A stretch of DNA of 64,000 nucleotides from GCA-002712045 sp028112705 (GTDB taxonomy: Bacteria; Pseudomonadota; Alphaproteobacteria; Rhodobacterales; Rhodobacteraceae). The notes beneath the pieces are model-generated. The model made no database searches. It was not told where the DNA came from and saw nothing but the letters and a program-made list of their open reading frames with translations. Where the stretch lies: the NCBI GenBank assembly GCA_028112705.1, contig JAOGYN010000007.1, forward strand, positions 25,904 through 89,903, written 5' to 3'. Both the position numbers and the translations under genes were made by a program. Numbering within the stretch: the stretch's first letter is position 1; each line of letters starts with the position of its first letter. Below are positions 27,874 to 37,440 of the stretch, piece after piece.

Positions 27874-28398
27874 ATGTATAAAAAGGAAATTATAAATACT
27901 GACCAACTAAATTTTCTAATAAGAAAATCAAAAATTGATGATGAAGAGCAAATATGGAAAATCTTAAAACCAATAATCAGAAATGGTGAAACTTACGCAA
28001 TTGACCGAAATTTACCACGTAGATCAGTATTAAATTATTGGATGCATGGCAAAAATATTTGTTATGTTTTAGAAATTCATAATAAAATTTTAGGCCTTTA
28101 CTATATGCGTGCCAATCAAGAAGGCGGTGGCAACCATATCTGCAACTGTGGTTTTGCTGTAATGGCTACGAAGACTAGAAATGGAATTGGTAGAAAAATG
28201 CTAAACCACAGTTTAAATTTAGCTAAAGAAATGGGGTTTAAGGGAATGCAATTTAACCTGGTTGTTAGTAACAACAAATGGGCAATTAAACTTTGGGAAA
28301 GTGAAGGTTTCAAAATAGTTGGTCAAATACCATCTGCATTTAATCATCCAAATGATGGTTTAATTGATGCTTTTATAATGTTCAAAAGGCTATCATAA
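27874..28398 (+). CDS. GNAT family N-acetyltransferase
   Basis: The 174-aa protein has the GNAT acyl-CoA-binding pattern: CGFAVMATKTRNGIGRKML (motif A, R-N-G-I-G-R) near residue 90-110, then FNLVVSNNKWAIKLWESEGFKIVG (motif B) near residue 130-155. The substrate cannot be predicted; amino acids, polyamines, antibiotics or protein N-termini are all possible. It is a single gene, 58 bp upstream of fghA on the same strand. Confidence 0.85.
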   Translation: MYKKEIINTDQLNFLIRKSKIDDEEQIWKILKPIIRNGETYAIDRNLPRRSVLNYWMHGKNICYVLEIHNKILGLYYMRANQEGGGNHICNCGFAVMATKTRNGIGRKMLNHSLNLAKEMGFKGMQFNLVVSNNKWAIKLWESEGFKIVGQIPSAFNHPNDGLIDAFIMFKRLS

Positions 28399-28456
28399 AA
28401 TTAGACTTAACTAAAAATAAAATAACCCCTAATTAAAACATTGAAAGAGGAAACTA

Positions 28457-29287
28457 ATGGAAAAATTATCAGAAATTAAAGCATTTGGAGGTATTCAAGG
28501 AGTTTATTCACACTTTTCGGAATCAACTAATTGTGACATGACATTTGGATTATTCCTCCCAGAAGAGGCAAAATATAATCCTGTTCCAGTCTTATGGTAT
28601 TTATCAGGCCTAACATGCACACATGAAAATGCCATGTCAAAATCGGGGGCCCAAAACTGGGCTGCCGAACACGGAATAGCCTTAGTTTTCCCAGACACCT
28701 CTCCAAGAGGGCAAGCTATAGCTGACGATGACGCGTTTGATCTAGGACAAGGAGCAGGATTTTATGTTAATGCAACACAAAATCCCTGGGTACAAAATTT
28801 TAATATGTGGGACTACATTACTGTAAGTTTACCTGAATTATTGTTCAACAATTTCTCACTAGATAGAAATCGACAATCAATCACTGGCCACTCTATGGGA
28901 GGACATGGTGCTTTGACAATTGCACTCACCCTTCCAGATACATTTTGTAGTGTTTCAGCTTTTTCTCCAATCACTAACCCTACCAATAGCGACTGGGGGG
29001 TTAAGCAATTTAATGCTTACTTAGGAAAAGATAAAACCACATGGCAGGCACATGATGCTAGTATTTTAATGAAGGAAAAAGGCTTTCCTGGACCCATCTT
29101 AATAGATCAAGGTTCTTCTGATCAATTCTGGGATTTACTGAAACCTGAAGCACTAATTGATGCTATAATTGAACGCAAGCAAGCCGCAACCTTCAGAATT
29201 CAAGAGGGTTATGATCATAGTTATTTTTTCATCTCAAGCTTTATGGAAGAACATATTTCTTTTCACGTAGATGCTCTTTATCGTTAG
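28457..29287 (+). CDS. fghA: S-formylglutathione hydrolase
   Basis: It hydrolyses S-formylglutathione to formate and glutathione, the second step of glutathione-dependent formaldehyde oxidation. The 276-aa esterase-D-type protein has the nucleophile Ser146 in GHSMGGHGA, the oxyanion loop LSGLTCTHEN, PDTSPRG, and a C-terminal GYDHSYFF with the catalytic His. The length matches the family. The partner dehydrogenase (AdhC/AdhI) is not in the window. The formate produced could feed the formate dehydrogenase encoded at 50-55 kb. Confidence 0.95.
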   Translation: MEKLSEIKAFGGIQGVYSHFSESTNCDMTFGLFLPEEAKYNPVPVLWYLSGLTCTHENAMSKSGAQNWAAEHGIALVFPDTSPRGQAIADDDAFDLGQGAGFYVNATQNPWVQNFNMWDYITVSLPELLFNNFSLDRNRQSITGHSMGGHGALTIALTLPDTFCSVSAFSPITNPTNSDWGVKQFNAYLGKDKTTWQAHDASILMKEKGFPGPILIDQGSSDQFWDLLKPEALIDAIIERKQAATFRIQEGYDHSYFFISSFMEEHISFHVDALYR

Positions 29288-29360
29288 GGAAGTAAGTAAA
29301 GTTATGTAACACAAGATACAGATAATAGGGTCGTCCAACTGACTTTGATGGGGCAAAAAA

Positions 29361-29801
29361 TTGATTTATATTGATGCAGATGCGTGTCCAGTTAAAAATG
29401 AAACAATCAGTGTAGGGTTGCGTCATAAAATCAAAGTTATTATTGTCTCAAATGGAGGAATAAAGCCAAACACAAGCCCTATGGTAGAAAATATCATAGT
29501 GGAAAGTGGCCCTGACGTTGCCGACAAGTGGATATCAAGTCATGTGCAAAGATTTGATATAGTTATTACGAATGATATTCCACTTGCCTCTGATGTTATA
29601 AAATTAGGTGCACTTGTTTTAACTTCTTATGGTAAAAAACTAGATTCAAGTAATATTGGACCAGTATTAGCTACACGAAATTTAATGTATGAATTACGTT
29701 CAGAAAATAATTTTCTTCAAGGTAAAGGAACTATGTTTTCAAAAAAAAATCGCTCAGACTTTTTAAATAATTTAGAGAAATTAATTCGGTCAGTTAATTA
29801 A
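29361..29801 (+). CDS. UPF0178 (YaiI/YqxD) family protein
   Basis: The 146-aa protein opens with IYIDADACPVK, the conserved Asp pair of the family, and has VVITNDIPLASDVIKLGALVLTSYGK in the middle. The fold is related to PIN-like nucleases, but no activity is established. The start is TTG at 29361, because the conserved IYIDADACPVK follows directly and no ATG is available upstream in frame near it. The sequence GATGGGG lies just upstream and may serve as ribosome-binding site. Confidence 0.88.
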   Translation: MIYIDADACPVKNETISVGLRHKIKVIIVSNGGIKPNTSPMVENIIVESGPDVADKWISSHVQRFDIVITNDIPLASDVIKLGALVLTSYGKKLDSSNIGPVLATRNLMYELRSENNFLQGKGTMFSKKNRSDFLNNLEKLIRSVN

Positions 29802-29821
29802 AATTAATTTTAACAATGATC

Positions 29822-30631
29822 CTAATGAATAAAAACGTCGGTTGCATCAATCTGAGTTCGTCCCCCATCAACCATTAAAATTTGACCCGTCACGAAAGAA
29901 GCACTTTCTGAAGATAGGTACTGAACGGCATCAGCGACTTCTTTTGCTTCTCCAATTCTATTTAATGGAGTGGCAGCCACTATTTTATCACGACTTCCCT
30001 CATTGAATTTTAAAGCCTCTTTTAAAGAACCACTCATAACTGATCCAAAGCAAACCGCATTAACTCTTATTGAATAGCTTGCCAATGCGACTGCCAACGA
30101 GCGAGTCAGTTGCTCAACTGCAGCACAACTTACAGAATACCCTAAAATTTCAGGTTGGGCGCGGCGTCCAGCCATGGATGTCAGATTAACAATACTACCT
30201 ATACCAGTTTGAGAATTTTCAACATTTTTAGCTTGATATATCATCCTTTTTGCAACCATTTGACTTATACGTAAATTCGTTATTAAATTTTGATTAAGTA
30301 ATATTTCAAAAGAATCTTCCTCAAAATTTAGAGGGTCTGATGTTAGGAACTGCCTACTAGCATTAACTAAAATATCCACTCTATCAAATTCGTCAATCAC
30401 CGCTGATAATAGATTAGCTTGCGTTAGTTTTTCCCTTAAATCCCCTGAAAAAAATATCGCACGACCCTTTTCATTTTTTAAAGAATGAATTTCTTCTTTT
30501 AGCTTATCTTCGTCTAAATCGGCAAAAACTACATTTGCTCCATTTTGGACAAAATGTCGAGCTATTGCTAATCCGACACCATTTGCAGCTCCAGTTACGA
30601 TAGCTGTTTTCCCTAAAATCGAAAAAGACAT
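29822..30631 (-). CDS. SDR-family protein lacking the catalytic lysine
   Basis: The 269-aa short-chain dehydrogenase/reductase has an intact N-terminal NAD(P)-binding motif TGAANGVG (13-20), an acidic FADLD after strand 2, a Ser at 152 and Tyr165. The catalytic YxxxK reads Y-S-V-S-C, with Cys169 in place of Lys. The NNAG motif is also altered to VNASR. The rest is typical: LTRSLAVALA, IRVNAVCFGSV and FVTGQILMVDGG. It may bind a cofactor without normal SDR catalysis or use other chemistry. It lies 30 bp downstream of the rsmC-like gene on the same strand. Confidence 0.88.
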   Translation of the reverse strand: MSFSILGKTAIVTGAANGVGLAIARHFVQNGANVVFADLDEDKLKEEIHSLKNEKGRAIFFSGDLREKLTQANLLSAVIDEFDRVDILVNASRQFLTSDPLNFEEDSFEILLNQNLITNLRISQMVAKRMIYQAKNVENSQTGIGSIVNLTSMAGRRAQPEILGYSVSCAAVEQLTRSLAVALASYSIRVNAVCFGSVMSGSLKEALKFNEGSRDKIVAATPLNRIGEAKEVADAVQYLSSESASFVTGQILMVDGGRTQIDATDVFIH

Positions 30632-30661
30632 AAAATACCCTTTTTATAATATTTTTAAATT

Positions 30662-31669
30662 TTACCTATTGAGTAAATTCTTTGGTTTTTTTGCTTGAAT
30701 TATTTTGAACCCTGATTGGACATGGCTTATTGTAACATTCTTAAATAATTTAGATATATTTTTCTCATACGGCAACTGTCTGTTTGCTACCATTACTAAA
30801 GTACCATTATTATTTAACATCTCAGTGGCTTTTGTAATAAAGTCGTTACCCACACTTGAATCAGACGCTTGACCCAAATGGAAAGGCGGGTTCATGATCA
30901 CAATATCATACTGCCTTTTGGCATTTATTTTCATTACATCGATCCAATAAAACGTTGCGCGAGGATCATTAATGTTTAATTTCGCACTTTGCATGCTAGG
31001 GTAAAATCCCTCAAAGATATCTATTTTATCTATGTTTTGTTTTAATGCTTCGACTGATAACCATCCCCACCCAGCCCCTAATTCAGCTACTCGACCTTTT
31101 AACATATTCTTAAAGAATGCGGCTAATTGGTAACTTCCCTTATCAATTCGTTTAGATGAAAACATACCTTCAGCTGTAAAAAATCCATCCTCATTCTTTT
31201 TTATATTAGCATCTTTTTCCCATCCATTTAAAATTTTTTCATCAATTTTTTTTGGATCAAAACAGAAAGCTTTACCGTGGTTTTTAATCGATATATTTGA
31301 GATTTCTGTTATTTTACTTATTTTTTTTAAATAACTATCAATACCATCTTTTTTATTACCATCCACAATTATACAGTTATTTGTCATTTTAATTGTTTTT
31401 GCAATATTACCATAACCTTCAATTTTTGATTTTGGAATATGCACGATACTAACATCGGTATTTTGAGTCATTTCCACAGAAACTGTATAACCAAAGGTAT
31501 CTAATTCATCATAAAAAGTGGCAAATGATTGAACCAGTATTAAATTAGCAGAAGAAAAAGACCCGTAAGGTACATCGGTTTTAGCATTTATAACAGTCAA
31601 ATTGTTTTTTTCTGAAAGACAAATATTACTGAAATTAATTACTTCTAATAATCTATGCTGTCTTGTCAT
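30662..31669 (-). CDS. RsmC-like class I methyltransferase (16S rRNA guanine-N2 type)
   Basis: The 335-aa protein has the two-domain RsmC/RlmG arrangement. The N-terminal half is a degenerate domain (about 1-165), and the C-terminal half is catalytic, with motif I VAELGAGWGWLSV and motif IV IVMNPPFHLG. The NPPFH motif is typical of N2-guanine rRNA methyltransferases. It probably methylates G1207 of 16S rRNA, by analogy with RsmC. It is 21 bp downstream of clpS and upstream of the SDR gene, possibly in one transcript. Confidence 0.86.
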   Translation of the reverse strand: MTRQHRLLEVINFSNICLSEKNNLTVINAKTDVPYGSFSSANLILVQSFATFYDELDTFGYTVSVEMTQNTDVSIVHIPKSKIEGYGNIAKTIKMTNNCIIVDGNKKDGIDSYLKKISKITEISNISIKNHGKAFCFDPKKIDEKILNGWEKDANIKKNEDGFFTAEGMFSSKRIDKGSYQLAAFFKNMLKGRVAELGAGWGWLSVEALKQNIDKIDIFEGFYPSMQSAKLNINDPRATFYWIDVMKINAKRQYDIVIMNPPFHLGQASDSSVGNDFITKATEMLNNNGTLVMVANRQLPYEKNISKLFKNVTISHVQSGFKIIQAKKPKNLLNR

Positions 31670-31690
31670 TTTTAATAAATAGGTACATGC

Positions 31691-32023
31691 TTATTCTTTC
31701 TCCATAGTGCACTGCAACGGGTGCTGATTTTGTGAGGCACAATCCATAACTTGCGCTACCTTTGTCTCAGCAATTTCAAATGCAAATACCCCCACTACTG
31801 CCAAGCCATTTTTATGTACAGCAAACATAATTTCAGCTGCTTTAGAATTATTCATCCCAAAAAATCGTTCAAGAACGTAAACCACAAATTCCATAGGTGT
31901 GAAGTCATCATTCAATAATAATATTTTGTATAACGGTGGTTTTTCCGTTTTAGATTGGGATTTAGATGCAAGAATAGTATCTCCATCATCATTACTTCCC
32001 ACTGTAGAGGTTATTTTTATCAA
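31691..32023 (-). CDS. clpS: ATP-dependent Clp protease adaptor ClpS
   Basis: It delivers N-degron substrates to ClpA. The core is PPLYKILLLNDDFTPMEFVVYVLERFF, where the NDD and ME residues line the N-degron pocket, followed by MFAVHKNGLAVVGVFAFEIAETK. The tail QNQHPLQCTMEKE fits the family. The open frame extends to a TTG at 32038 (115 aa). I prefer the TTG at 32021-32023 because GGAG lies eight bases upstream; this gives about 110 aa. It is distant from clpA (9.2 kb). Confidence 0.95.
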   Translation of the reverse strand: MIKITSTVGSNDDGDTILASKSQSKTEKPPLYKILLLNDDFTPMEFVVYVLERFFGMNNSKAAEIMFAVHKNGLAVVGVFAFEIAETKVAQVMDCASQNQHPLQCTMEKE

Positions 32024-32189
32024 ACCGCAAAACTCCAATTTACTTTAAAACCGACTCACTCAGGTGCTATATATAAGGACTAATAAATTATATCAAATCA
32101 CTACTTTGATTTAATTTAAACTTAAATCTAATCCTAATTTATATTTTCCAGTGAACCATAGATTTATGGCTACTTATAATTAAGAAAAT

Positions 32190-32218
32190 TAGACGTAATC
32201 TTAGTTATTTACTATAAT
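32190..32218 (+). promoter_or_regulatory. candidate promoter of the D,D-carboxypeptidase gene
   Basis: TAGACG (32190-32195) and a perfect TATAAT (32213-32218) are spaced by 17 bp, 74 bp upstream of the proposed start. Confidence 0.45.
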
Positions 32219-32291
32219 TATTTCATATGTTAGCCATTAATATAACAAGACTGCGATAAATGCAGCAAAGAGGCAGAAAAGGGCGGGCTTT

Positions 32292-33617
32292 TTGGAGACC
32301 TGGCTAAAAATTAAAAAATTGTACCTGTATACGGTATGTCTTCTGGTAGCTTCATTTTTATTAGCAGAAGCAGCGCCTTATGCTGATATGGTAATGGACG
32401 CTCGTTCTGGAAAAGTTTTACGATCTCGTAATGCTGACACTCGTTTGCATCCAGCTTCACTAACAAAAATGATGACTTTATATATAGCTTTCGAAGCAAT
32501 TGAAAATGGTGAAATAGACGTAGATAAAAAGGTAAAAATAAGCCGCAATGCAGCTAACGAAAGACCCTCTAAACTAGGCTTAAGAGTAGGTCAAAAAATT
32601 ACACTAAGACTCCTATTAAGAGCTGCAGCAGTTAAATCAGCAAACGACGCAGCAACTGCGATTGGAGAAGCTATATCTGGCTCAGAAGCTGCATTTGCTC
32701 GCCGCATGAACAGAACAGCAAAAAGCCTTGGGATGACCCGGACAACCTTCAAAAATGCCCATGGGTTAACAGAAAAGGGACATTTATCTACCGCCCGTGA
32801 CATGACAGTTTTGGGAAGACATCTTATGTATGACTTTCCAGGTTATTATCCAATGTTCAAAAGAAAAACAACTATTGCTACCAAAAAAGTTAGAAATACT
32901 AATCGTAAATTTCTTGCCGCTTATAAAGGTGCAGATGGCATTAAGACTGGGTATACTCGTAAAGCTGGTTTTAATTTGGTTGCTTCTGCAGAAAGAAATG
33001 GGAAAAGAGTTATTGCAACTGTGTTTGGTGGAAAATCCACACGAACTCGAAATATCCAAGTTGCAAAATTACTAGATTTAGGCTTTGAAAGAACTTTAGA
33101 AAATGTAGAATTAATACCGCCAATGCGGTTATTTCAGGAAACTCCAAAAGATCAACCAAATAACATAATTGTAGTTAAAAGCTTACGTCCTAAAATCAGA
33201 ACAGATTCTGAAAGCAACAATATCTTATTGGCAATGGCTTTAGATATTGCAAAGACCGTTAAAATTGAAACTCCAGAAAGAGTAACAAAAATAATAGATA
33301 TAGTTGATATGAATTCATCAGAAAAACTTAATAATTCTAGAGATTTGATTGTTGTGTCTCGAGATAGCAGTCCACAAATAAAAAACTGGAAAGTAAACTT
33401 AGGACTCCATAACACAAAATTCCAAGCAGAAAAATCACTATTAAAAGCAGCATTACATGAGCTTTCATTGCTCGAGGGTGCTAAGCGGAAAGTAATAAAT
33501 AAAACTAGAGGTTTTGAAGCAACTTTTTCTAATTTAACAAAGAGCAAAGCTCTTAAGGTTTGTGTGAAATTATTAGCACGCAATTTTAAAAATTGCCAAG
33601 CTCAAGGGCCAACTTAA
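32292..33617 (+). CDS. D-alanyl-D-alanine carboxypeptidase (PBP5/DacF family) with SPOR-like tail
   Basis: It trims the terminal D-Ala from peptidoglycan stem peptides in the periplasm. The 441-aa protein has a signal peptide (hydrophobic YTVCLLVASFLLAEA) and the three penicillin-binding motifs: SLTK (Ser56-Lys59), SAN in AVKSANDAA, and KTG in DGIKTGYTR. The last about 80 residues look like a SPOR domain (WKVNLGLHNTKFQAEKSL), which would direct it to septal peptidoglycan. The start is uncertain: the frame opens at TTG 32292, and another TTG at 32319 with GGAG further upstream is possible. It is divergent from clpS. Confidence 0.92.
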   Translation: METWLKIKKLYLYTVCLLVASFLLAEAAPYADMVMDARSGKVLRSRNADTRLHPASLTKMMTLYIAFEAIENGEIDVDKKVKISRNAANERPSKLGLRVGQKITLRLLLRAAAVKSANDAATAIGEAISGSEAAFARRMNRTAKSLGMTRTTFKNAHGLTEKGHLSTARDMTVLGRHLMYDFPGYYPMFKRKTTIATKKVRNTNRKFLAAYKGADGIKTGYTRKAGFNLVASAERNGKRVIATVFGGKSTRTRNIQVAKLLDLGFERTLENVELIPPMRLFQETPKDQPNNIIVVKSLRPKIRTDSESNNILLAMALDIAKTVKIETPERVTKIIDIVDMNSSEKLNNSRDLIVVSRDSSPQIKNWKVNLGLHNTKFQAEKSLLKAALHELSLLEGAKRKVINKTRGFEATFSNLTKSKALKVCVKLLARNFKNCQAQGPT

Positions 33618-33637
33618 AGTGATTTAAGTTTCAATAA

Positions 33638-35233
33638 TTAAATATTATTTACAGCCAGGCCAAAGGCAGCATTTATTAAACTTTTAGTATACGGGCTCTC
33701 AGGAGAGTTGAAGATTTTAACTCCCTCACCTGTTTCTACAATATCACCATTATTCATCACAATAACGTTGTGACTTAAAGCACGCACAACTTTGAGATCA
33801 TGACTTATAAATATATATGCTAATCCATATTTTTGCTGCAGATCGCGTAGTAATTTAACAATTTGCACTTGAACAGTTTTATCTAATGCCGAAGTTGGTT
33901 CATCTAAAATAACTAATTTTGGTTTCAAGATCATAGAGCGTGCAATTGCTATCCGTTGCCTTTGTCCGCCAGAAAACTCATGTGGGTACCTACTAACCAT
34001 AGATGTTTCAAGACCAACTTCGATTAATATTGCTAAAACTTTTTTTTCAATTTCTGAAGAGGATAGAGAACTATGGATAACCAAACCTTCGGAAATAATT
34101 TGACCAATAGTCATTCTAGGAGATAAACTTCCATATGGATCTTGGAAAATCATTTGAATATCACGCCTGAGAAATTTTAAATTTCTGCCGCGCATTTTGT
34201 TGATAGATTTACCTGCAAAGCTCACATTACCAGAAGAGGATATAAGGCGCATAATTGCCAGCCCAAGTGTCGTTTTTCCAGAGCCACTCTCACCCACAAT
34301 TCCCAATGTTTCGCCAGCGCAAACTTTAAAGGAGGCACTATTTAATGCTTTAATATTTCCAACATTTTTTCGAAGTAAACCTTTTTTAATTGGAAACCAA
34401 ACTTTTAAATTGTGGGTTTCAAGTATTTTTTTTGAAAAGTTTAGATTATTTAAAGGGCTATGATCCAATTCTGAAGAAAGTAACATTTTGGTATATTTAT
34501 GTGTTGGATGATTAAATATTTCTCGTGTAGCGCCTGCTTCAACAATCTTCCCAGCTTGCATTACACAAACAAAATCAGCAATCTTTTGCACTATACCCAG
34601 ATCGTGAGTAATGAATAAGAGGCCCATTCCTTCTTTTTGCTGAATGCCTTTAATCAGTGTTAGAATTTGCGCTTGAATTGTAACATCCAACGCCGTTGTT
34701 GGCTCATCCGCTATTAATAAATCTGGCTGGTTAGCCAAAGCCATTGCAATCATTACTCTTTGCCTTTGTCCGCCTGAAAGTTGGTGTGGGTAGTCATTCA
34801 AACGTTTTTCAGGATCTCTTATCCCAACTTTTTCTATAAGGGTTAATATAAGGTTATTGGATTCCTTTTGATTAATATTTTGATGTAGATTTATACTCTC
34901 TCTAAGTTGTTTTGATATAGTATGAAGAGGATTTAAGGATGTCATTGGTTCTTGAAAAATAAAACTAATATCGTTACCGCGCACCCTTTGTAATACTTTT
35001 TCAGAAGCACCTAACAATTGATGGTTTTTATATTTAATGGAGCCAGTCAATTTGGCATTATCAGGCAGTAAATCAACAGTAGATAGTGCTGTTACAGATT
35101 TTCCAGACCCACTTTCACCAACTATTGCAACTGTTTCACCTCTCTTGATTTTAAATGAAATGTCATCAACTACATTTCTCTCATTACCAAATGAAACACT
35201 TAGATTCTTAATTTCTAATAATATATTATTCAT
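33638..35233 (-). CDS. yejF: peptide ABC transporter, fused ATP-binding protein (YejF type)
   Basis: The energy-coupling subunit of a peptide importer has two ABC domains in one chain of about 531 aa. Each has a Walker A GESGSGKS/T and a signature (LSGGQRQR in the first, FSGGQRQR in the second), with Walker B LLIADEPT and LVILDEPT. The frame is open to 35338, but the ATG at 35231-35233 gives the conserved ILLEIKNLSVSFG opening. It overlaps the upstream permease stop by 4 bp (ATGA). The last gene of yejABEF. Confidence 0.94.
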   Translation of the reverse strand: MNNILLEIKNLSVSFGNERNVVDDISFKIKRGETVAIVGESGSGKSVTALSTVDLLPDNAKLTGSIKYKNHQLLGASEKVLQRVRGNDISFIFQEPMTSLNPLHTISKQLRESINLHQNINQKESNNLILTLIEKVGIRDPEKRLNDYPHQLSGGQRQRVMIAMALANQPDLLIADEPTTALDVTIQAQILTLIKGIQQKEGMGLLFITHDLGIVQKIADFVCVMQAGKIVEAGATREIFNHPTHKYTKMLLSSELDHSPLNNLNFSKKILETHNLKVWFPIKKGLLRKNVGNIKALNSASFKVCAGETLGIVGESGSGKTTLGLAIMRLISSSGNVSFAGKSINKMRGRNLKFLRRDIQMIFQDPYGSLSPRMTIGQIISEGLVIHSSLSSSEIEKKVLAILIEVGLETSMVSRYPHEFSGGQRQRIAIARSMILKPKLVILDEPTSALDKTVQVQIVKLLRDLQQKYGLAYIFISHDLKVVRALSHNVIVMNNGDIVETGEGVKIFNSPESPYTKSLINAAFGLAVNNI

Positions 35234-36348
35234 GAAAAAGTCTTCCGAGGATCGAAAGCATCTCGCACTCCTTCGAAAATAAAAACTAAGAGAGATAACA
35301 TAGCAGAAATCACAAAGAATGCAGTGAAGGCTAGCCATGGAGCGTGTAAGTTTTGTTTAGCTTGGAGAGCTAATTCGCCTAGAGATGGATATGAAGGAGG
35401 AAGACCAAACCCTAAGAAATCAAGTGATGTCAACGCTCCAATCGCACCAGTAAATAAAAATGGTAACATTGTTACGGTTGCCACCATTGCATTAGGAAGA
35501 ACATGGCGAAAAATTATTTTAAAATTCGATAAACCAAGTGCTCTAGCTGCTCTAACATATTCAAAATTACGTGCCCTGAGAAATTCTGCTCGCACTACTC
35601 CAACTAAAGCAGTCCAACTAAAAAGTGCTACTAAAACAGTTAAAAGTGTAAAAGACATCGAGAAAATAGCAGACATTATAATTATAATATAAAGGCTAGG
35701 AATGTTCGCCCATATTTCAACTACTCTTTGAAAAATTAAATCAATCCAACCACCAAAATAACCCATAATCGCCCCAGCAATGATACCTATCGCTGAGCTT
35801 ACAAATACTACTACTACCGCAAAGGCCACAGATATCCTAAAGCCATAGATCACTCGAGCCAACACATCTCTAGTGGTATCGTCCGTTCCAAGCCAATGGT
35901 GCTCATTCGGCGCACCAGGAGCTGGAACTACATCATGATTAATAGTATTAAAACTATAAGGTATAATAGGCCAAATAATCCATCCTTTTAGAATATCTGG
36001 ATTAGTGATTAAACCTGCATCCATATCGTTTATTATAACTTCTGGATCATCATAACATTCAGTAAGCCCACCCGTTATAATGAGACATTGAATAGCCGGA
36101 TCATTATATTGCGCAATTAAACCCTCATCTCCCCCGAATTCATCCTCCGTTACAACACCAGAAAATACTGGGAAAAAAATGTCGCCTCGATAACTGGCTA
36201 TGAGCGGTTTATCATTTGCAACAAATTCGGCCATCGACGCAATTGCTGTAAGAAATACAAAAATCAAGAGTGAATAATAAGCTCTACGATTTGCTTTAAA
36301 GTTTTTCCACCTTCTTTTACTCAGAGGGCTCAACGTAAAAGCAGCCAT
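35230..36348 (-). CDS. yejE: peptide ABC transporter permease (YejE type)
   Basis: The inner-membrane permease, about 372 aa from the ATG at 36346-36348, which has AGGG nine bases upstream and lies just past the yejB stop. A start at 36369 is possible but would overlap yejB. One N-terminal helix (about 22-42) is followed by a periplasmic loop of about 140 residues, then five helices. The EAA-type coupling loop is ARNFEYVRAARALGLS. The loop contains GGDEG and two cysteines and makes the protein somewhat longer than E. coli YejE. Confidence 0.93.
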   Translation of the reverse strand: MAAFTLSPLSKRRWKNFKANRRAYYSLLIFVFLTAIASMAEFVANDKPLIASYRGDIFFPVFSGVVTEDEFGGDEGLIAQYNDPAIQCLIITGGLTECYDDPEVIINDMDAGLITNPDILKGWIIWPIIPYSFNTINHDVVPAPGAPNEHHWLGTDDTTRDVLARVIYGFRISVAFAVVVVFVSSAIGIIAGAIMGYFGGWIDLIFQRVVEIWANIPSLYIIIIMSAIFSMSFTLLTVLVALFSWTALVGVVRAEFLRARNFEYVRAARALGLSNFKIIFRHVLPNAMVATVTMLPFLFTGAIGALTSLDFLGFGLPPSYPSLGELALQAKQNLHAPWLAFTAFFVISAMLSLLVFIFEGVRDAFDPRKTFS

Positions 36349-36349
36349 T

Positions 36350-37426
36350 TTAAACTTCCCTGCTTTCAAAATCTATTCTTGGGTCAACAAAAATGTACAT
36401 CAGATCAGAAATTAAGCCCACTAACAAACCCATAATACCAAAAATATATAATGTGCCAAATAATACTGGATAATCTCTATTCAATGCTGCTTCAAATCCC
36501 AACCTACCTAAACCATCCAGGGAAAAAACTATTTCAATAATTAAACTAGAGCCAAAAAATATAGCTATGAACGCACCTGGAAATCCCGCTATTATTATTA
36601 ACATCGCATTTCTAAAAACATGTCCAAAAAAAACTTTATTTTCAGATAATCCTTTTGATCGAGCCGTTATTACATATTGTTTTTTGATCTCATCTAAGAA
36701 ACTATTCTTTGTAAGCAGGGTCAGTGTTGCAAAACTTGCTATTGTCGCAGCAAGCACTGGCAAGGTGATATGCCATGCATAATCCAAAGACTTCCCTAGA
36801 AGCGACATATTTTCAAAACCTTCAGAAGTTAAACCTCTTAAAGGAAACCATTGAAAATAAGACCCTCCAGCAAATACTACTAATAACAATATTGCAAAAA
36901 GAAACCCTGGGATCGCATAAGCCACAATAATAAATGCAGAAGTTATAGTATCAAAACGACTGCCGTCTCTAATCGCCTTTTTTACTCCTAATGGTATCGA
37001 AATTAAATAAGCAATTAATGTAGACCAGAGGCCTAACGTTATCGATACTGGCATCTTCTCTAAGATAAGATCTAATACCGCAATTGACCTAAAGTAACTT
37101 TCCCCAAAATCAAATTTCAAGTAATTAACAAGCATCAAAAAAAATCGCTCATGTGCAGGTTTATCAAAACCAAATTGCTTTTCTAAATCTTTAATAAAAT
37201 CTTCTGGTAACCCTCTCGCTCCCTCATATTTACTATTTTCGGCAAAATTTGGGCTATCAGCACCACCTGCAAATCTATCAGTTGCACTACCTCCTTCCTC
37301 AATTTGACTAATAATTTGCTCAATAGGTCCACCAGGTACAAATTGAATCAAAGCAAAATTAATTACCATTATGCCAAAAAGAGTCGGAATCATTAATAAT
37401 AATCGTCTTAAAATATAGTCGCTCAA
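36350..37426 (-). CDS. yejB: peptide ABC transporter permease (YejB type)
   Basis: The 358-aa inner-membrane permease has the conserved N-terminal helix YILRRLLLMIPTLFGIMVINF. A periplasmic loop contains GGSATDRFAG and GARGLPEDF, and the DppB/OppB-type domain has about five more helices. The coupling loop is TARSKGLSENKVFFGHVFRNA. The start codon is TTG (37424-37426), with AAAGG nine bases upstream. It lies 14 bp after yejA and feeds the peptide pore with YejE. Confidence 0.94.
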   Translation of the reverse strand: MSDYILRRLLLMIPTLFGIMVINFALIQFVPGGPIEQIISQIEEGGSATDRFAGGADSPNFAENSKYEGARGLPEDFIKDLEKQFGFDKPAHERFFLMLVNYLKFDFGESYFRSIAVLDLILEKMPVSITLGLWSTLIAYLISIPLGVKKAIRDGSRFDTITSAFIIVAYAIPGFLFAILLLVVFAGGSYFQWFPLRGLTSEGFENMSLLGKSLDYAWHITLPVLAATIASFATLTLLTKNSFLDEIKKQYVITARSKGLSENKVFFGHVFRNAMLIIIAGFPGAFIAIFFGSSLIIEIVFSLDGLGRLGFEAALNRDYPVLFGTLYIFGIMGLLVGLISDLMYIFVDPRIDFESREV

Positions 37427-37440
37427 TTAATAAAACCTTT

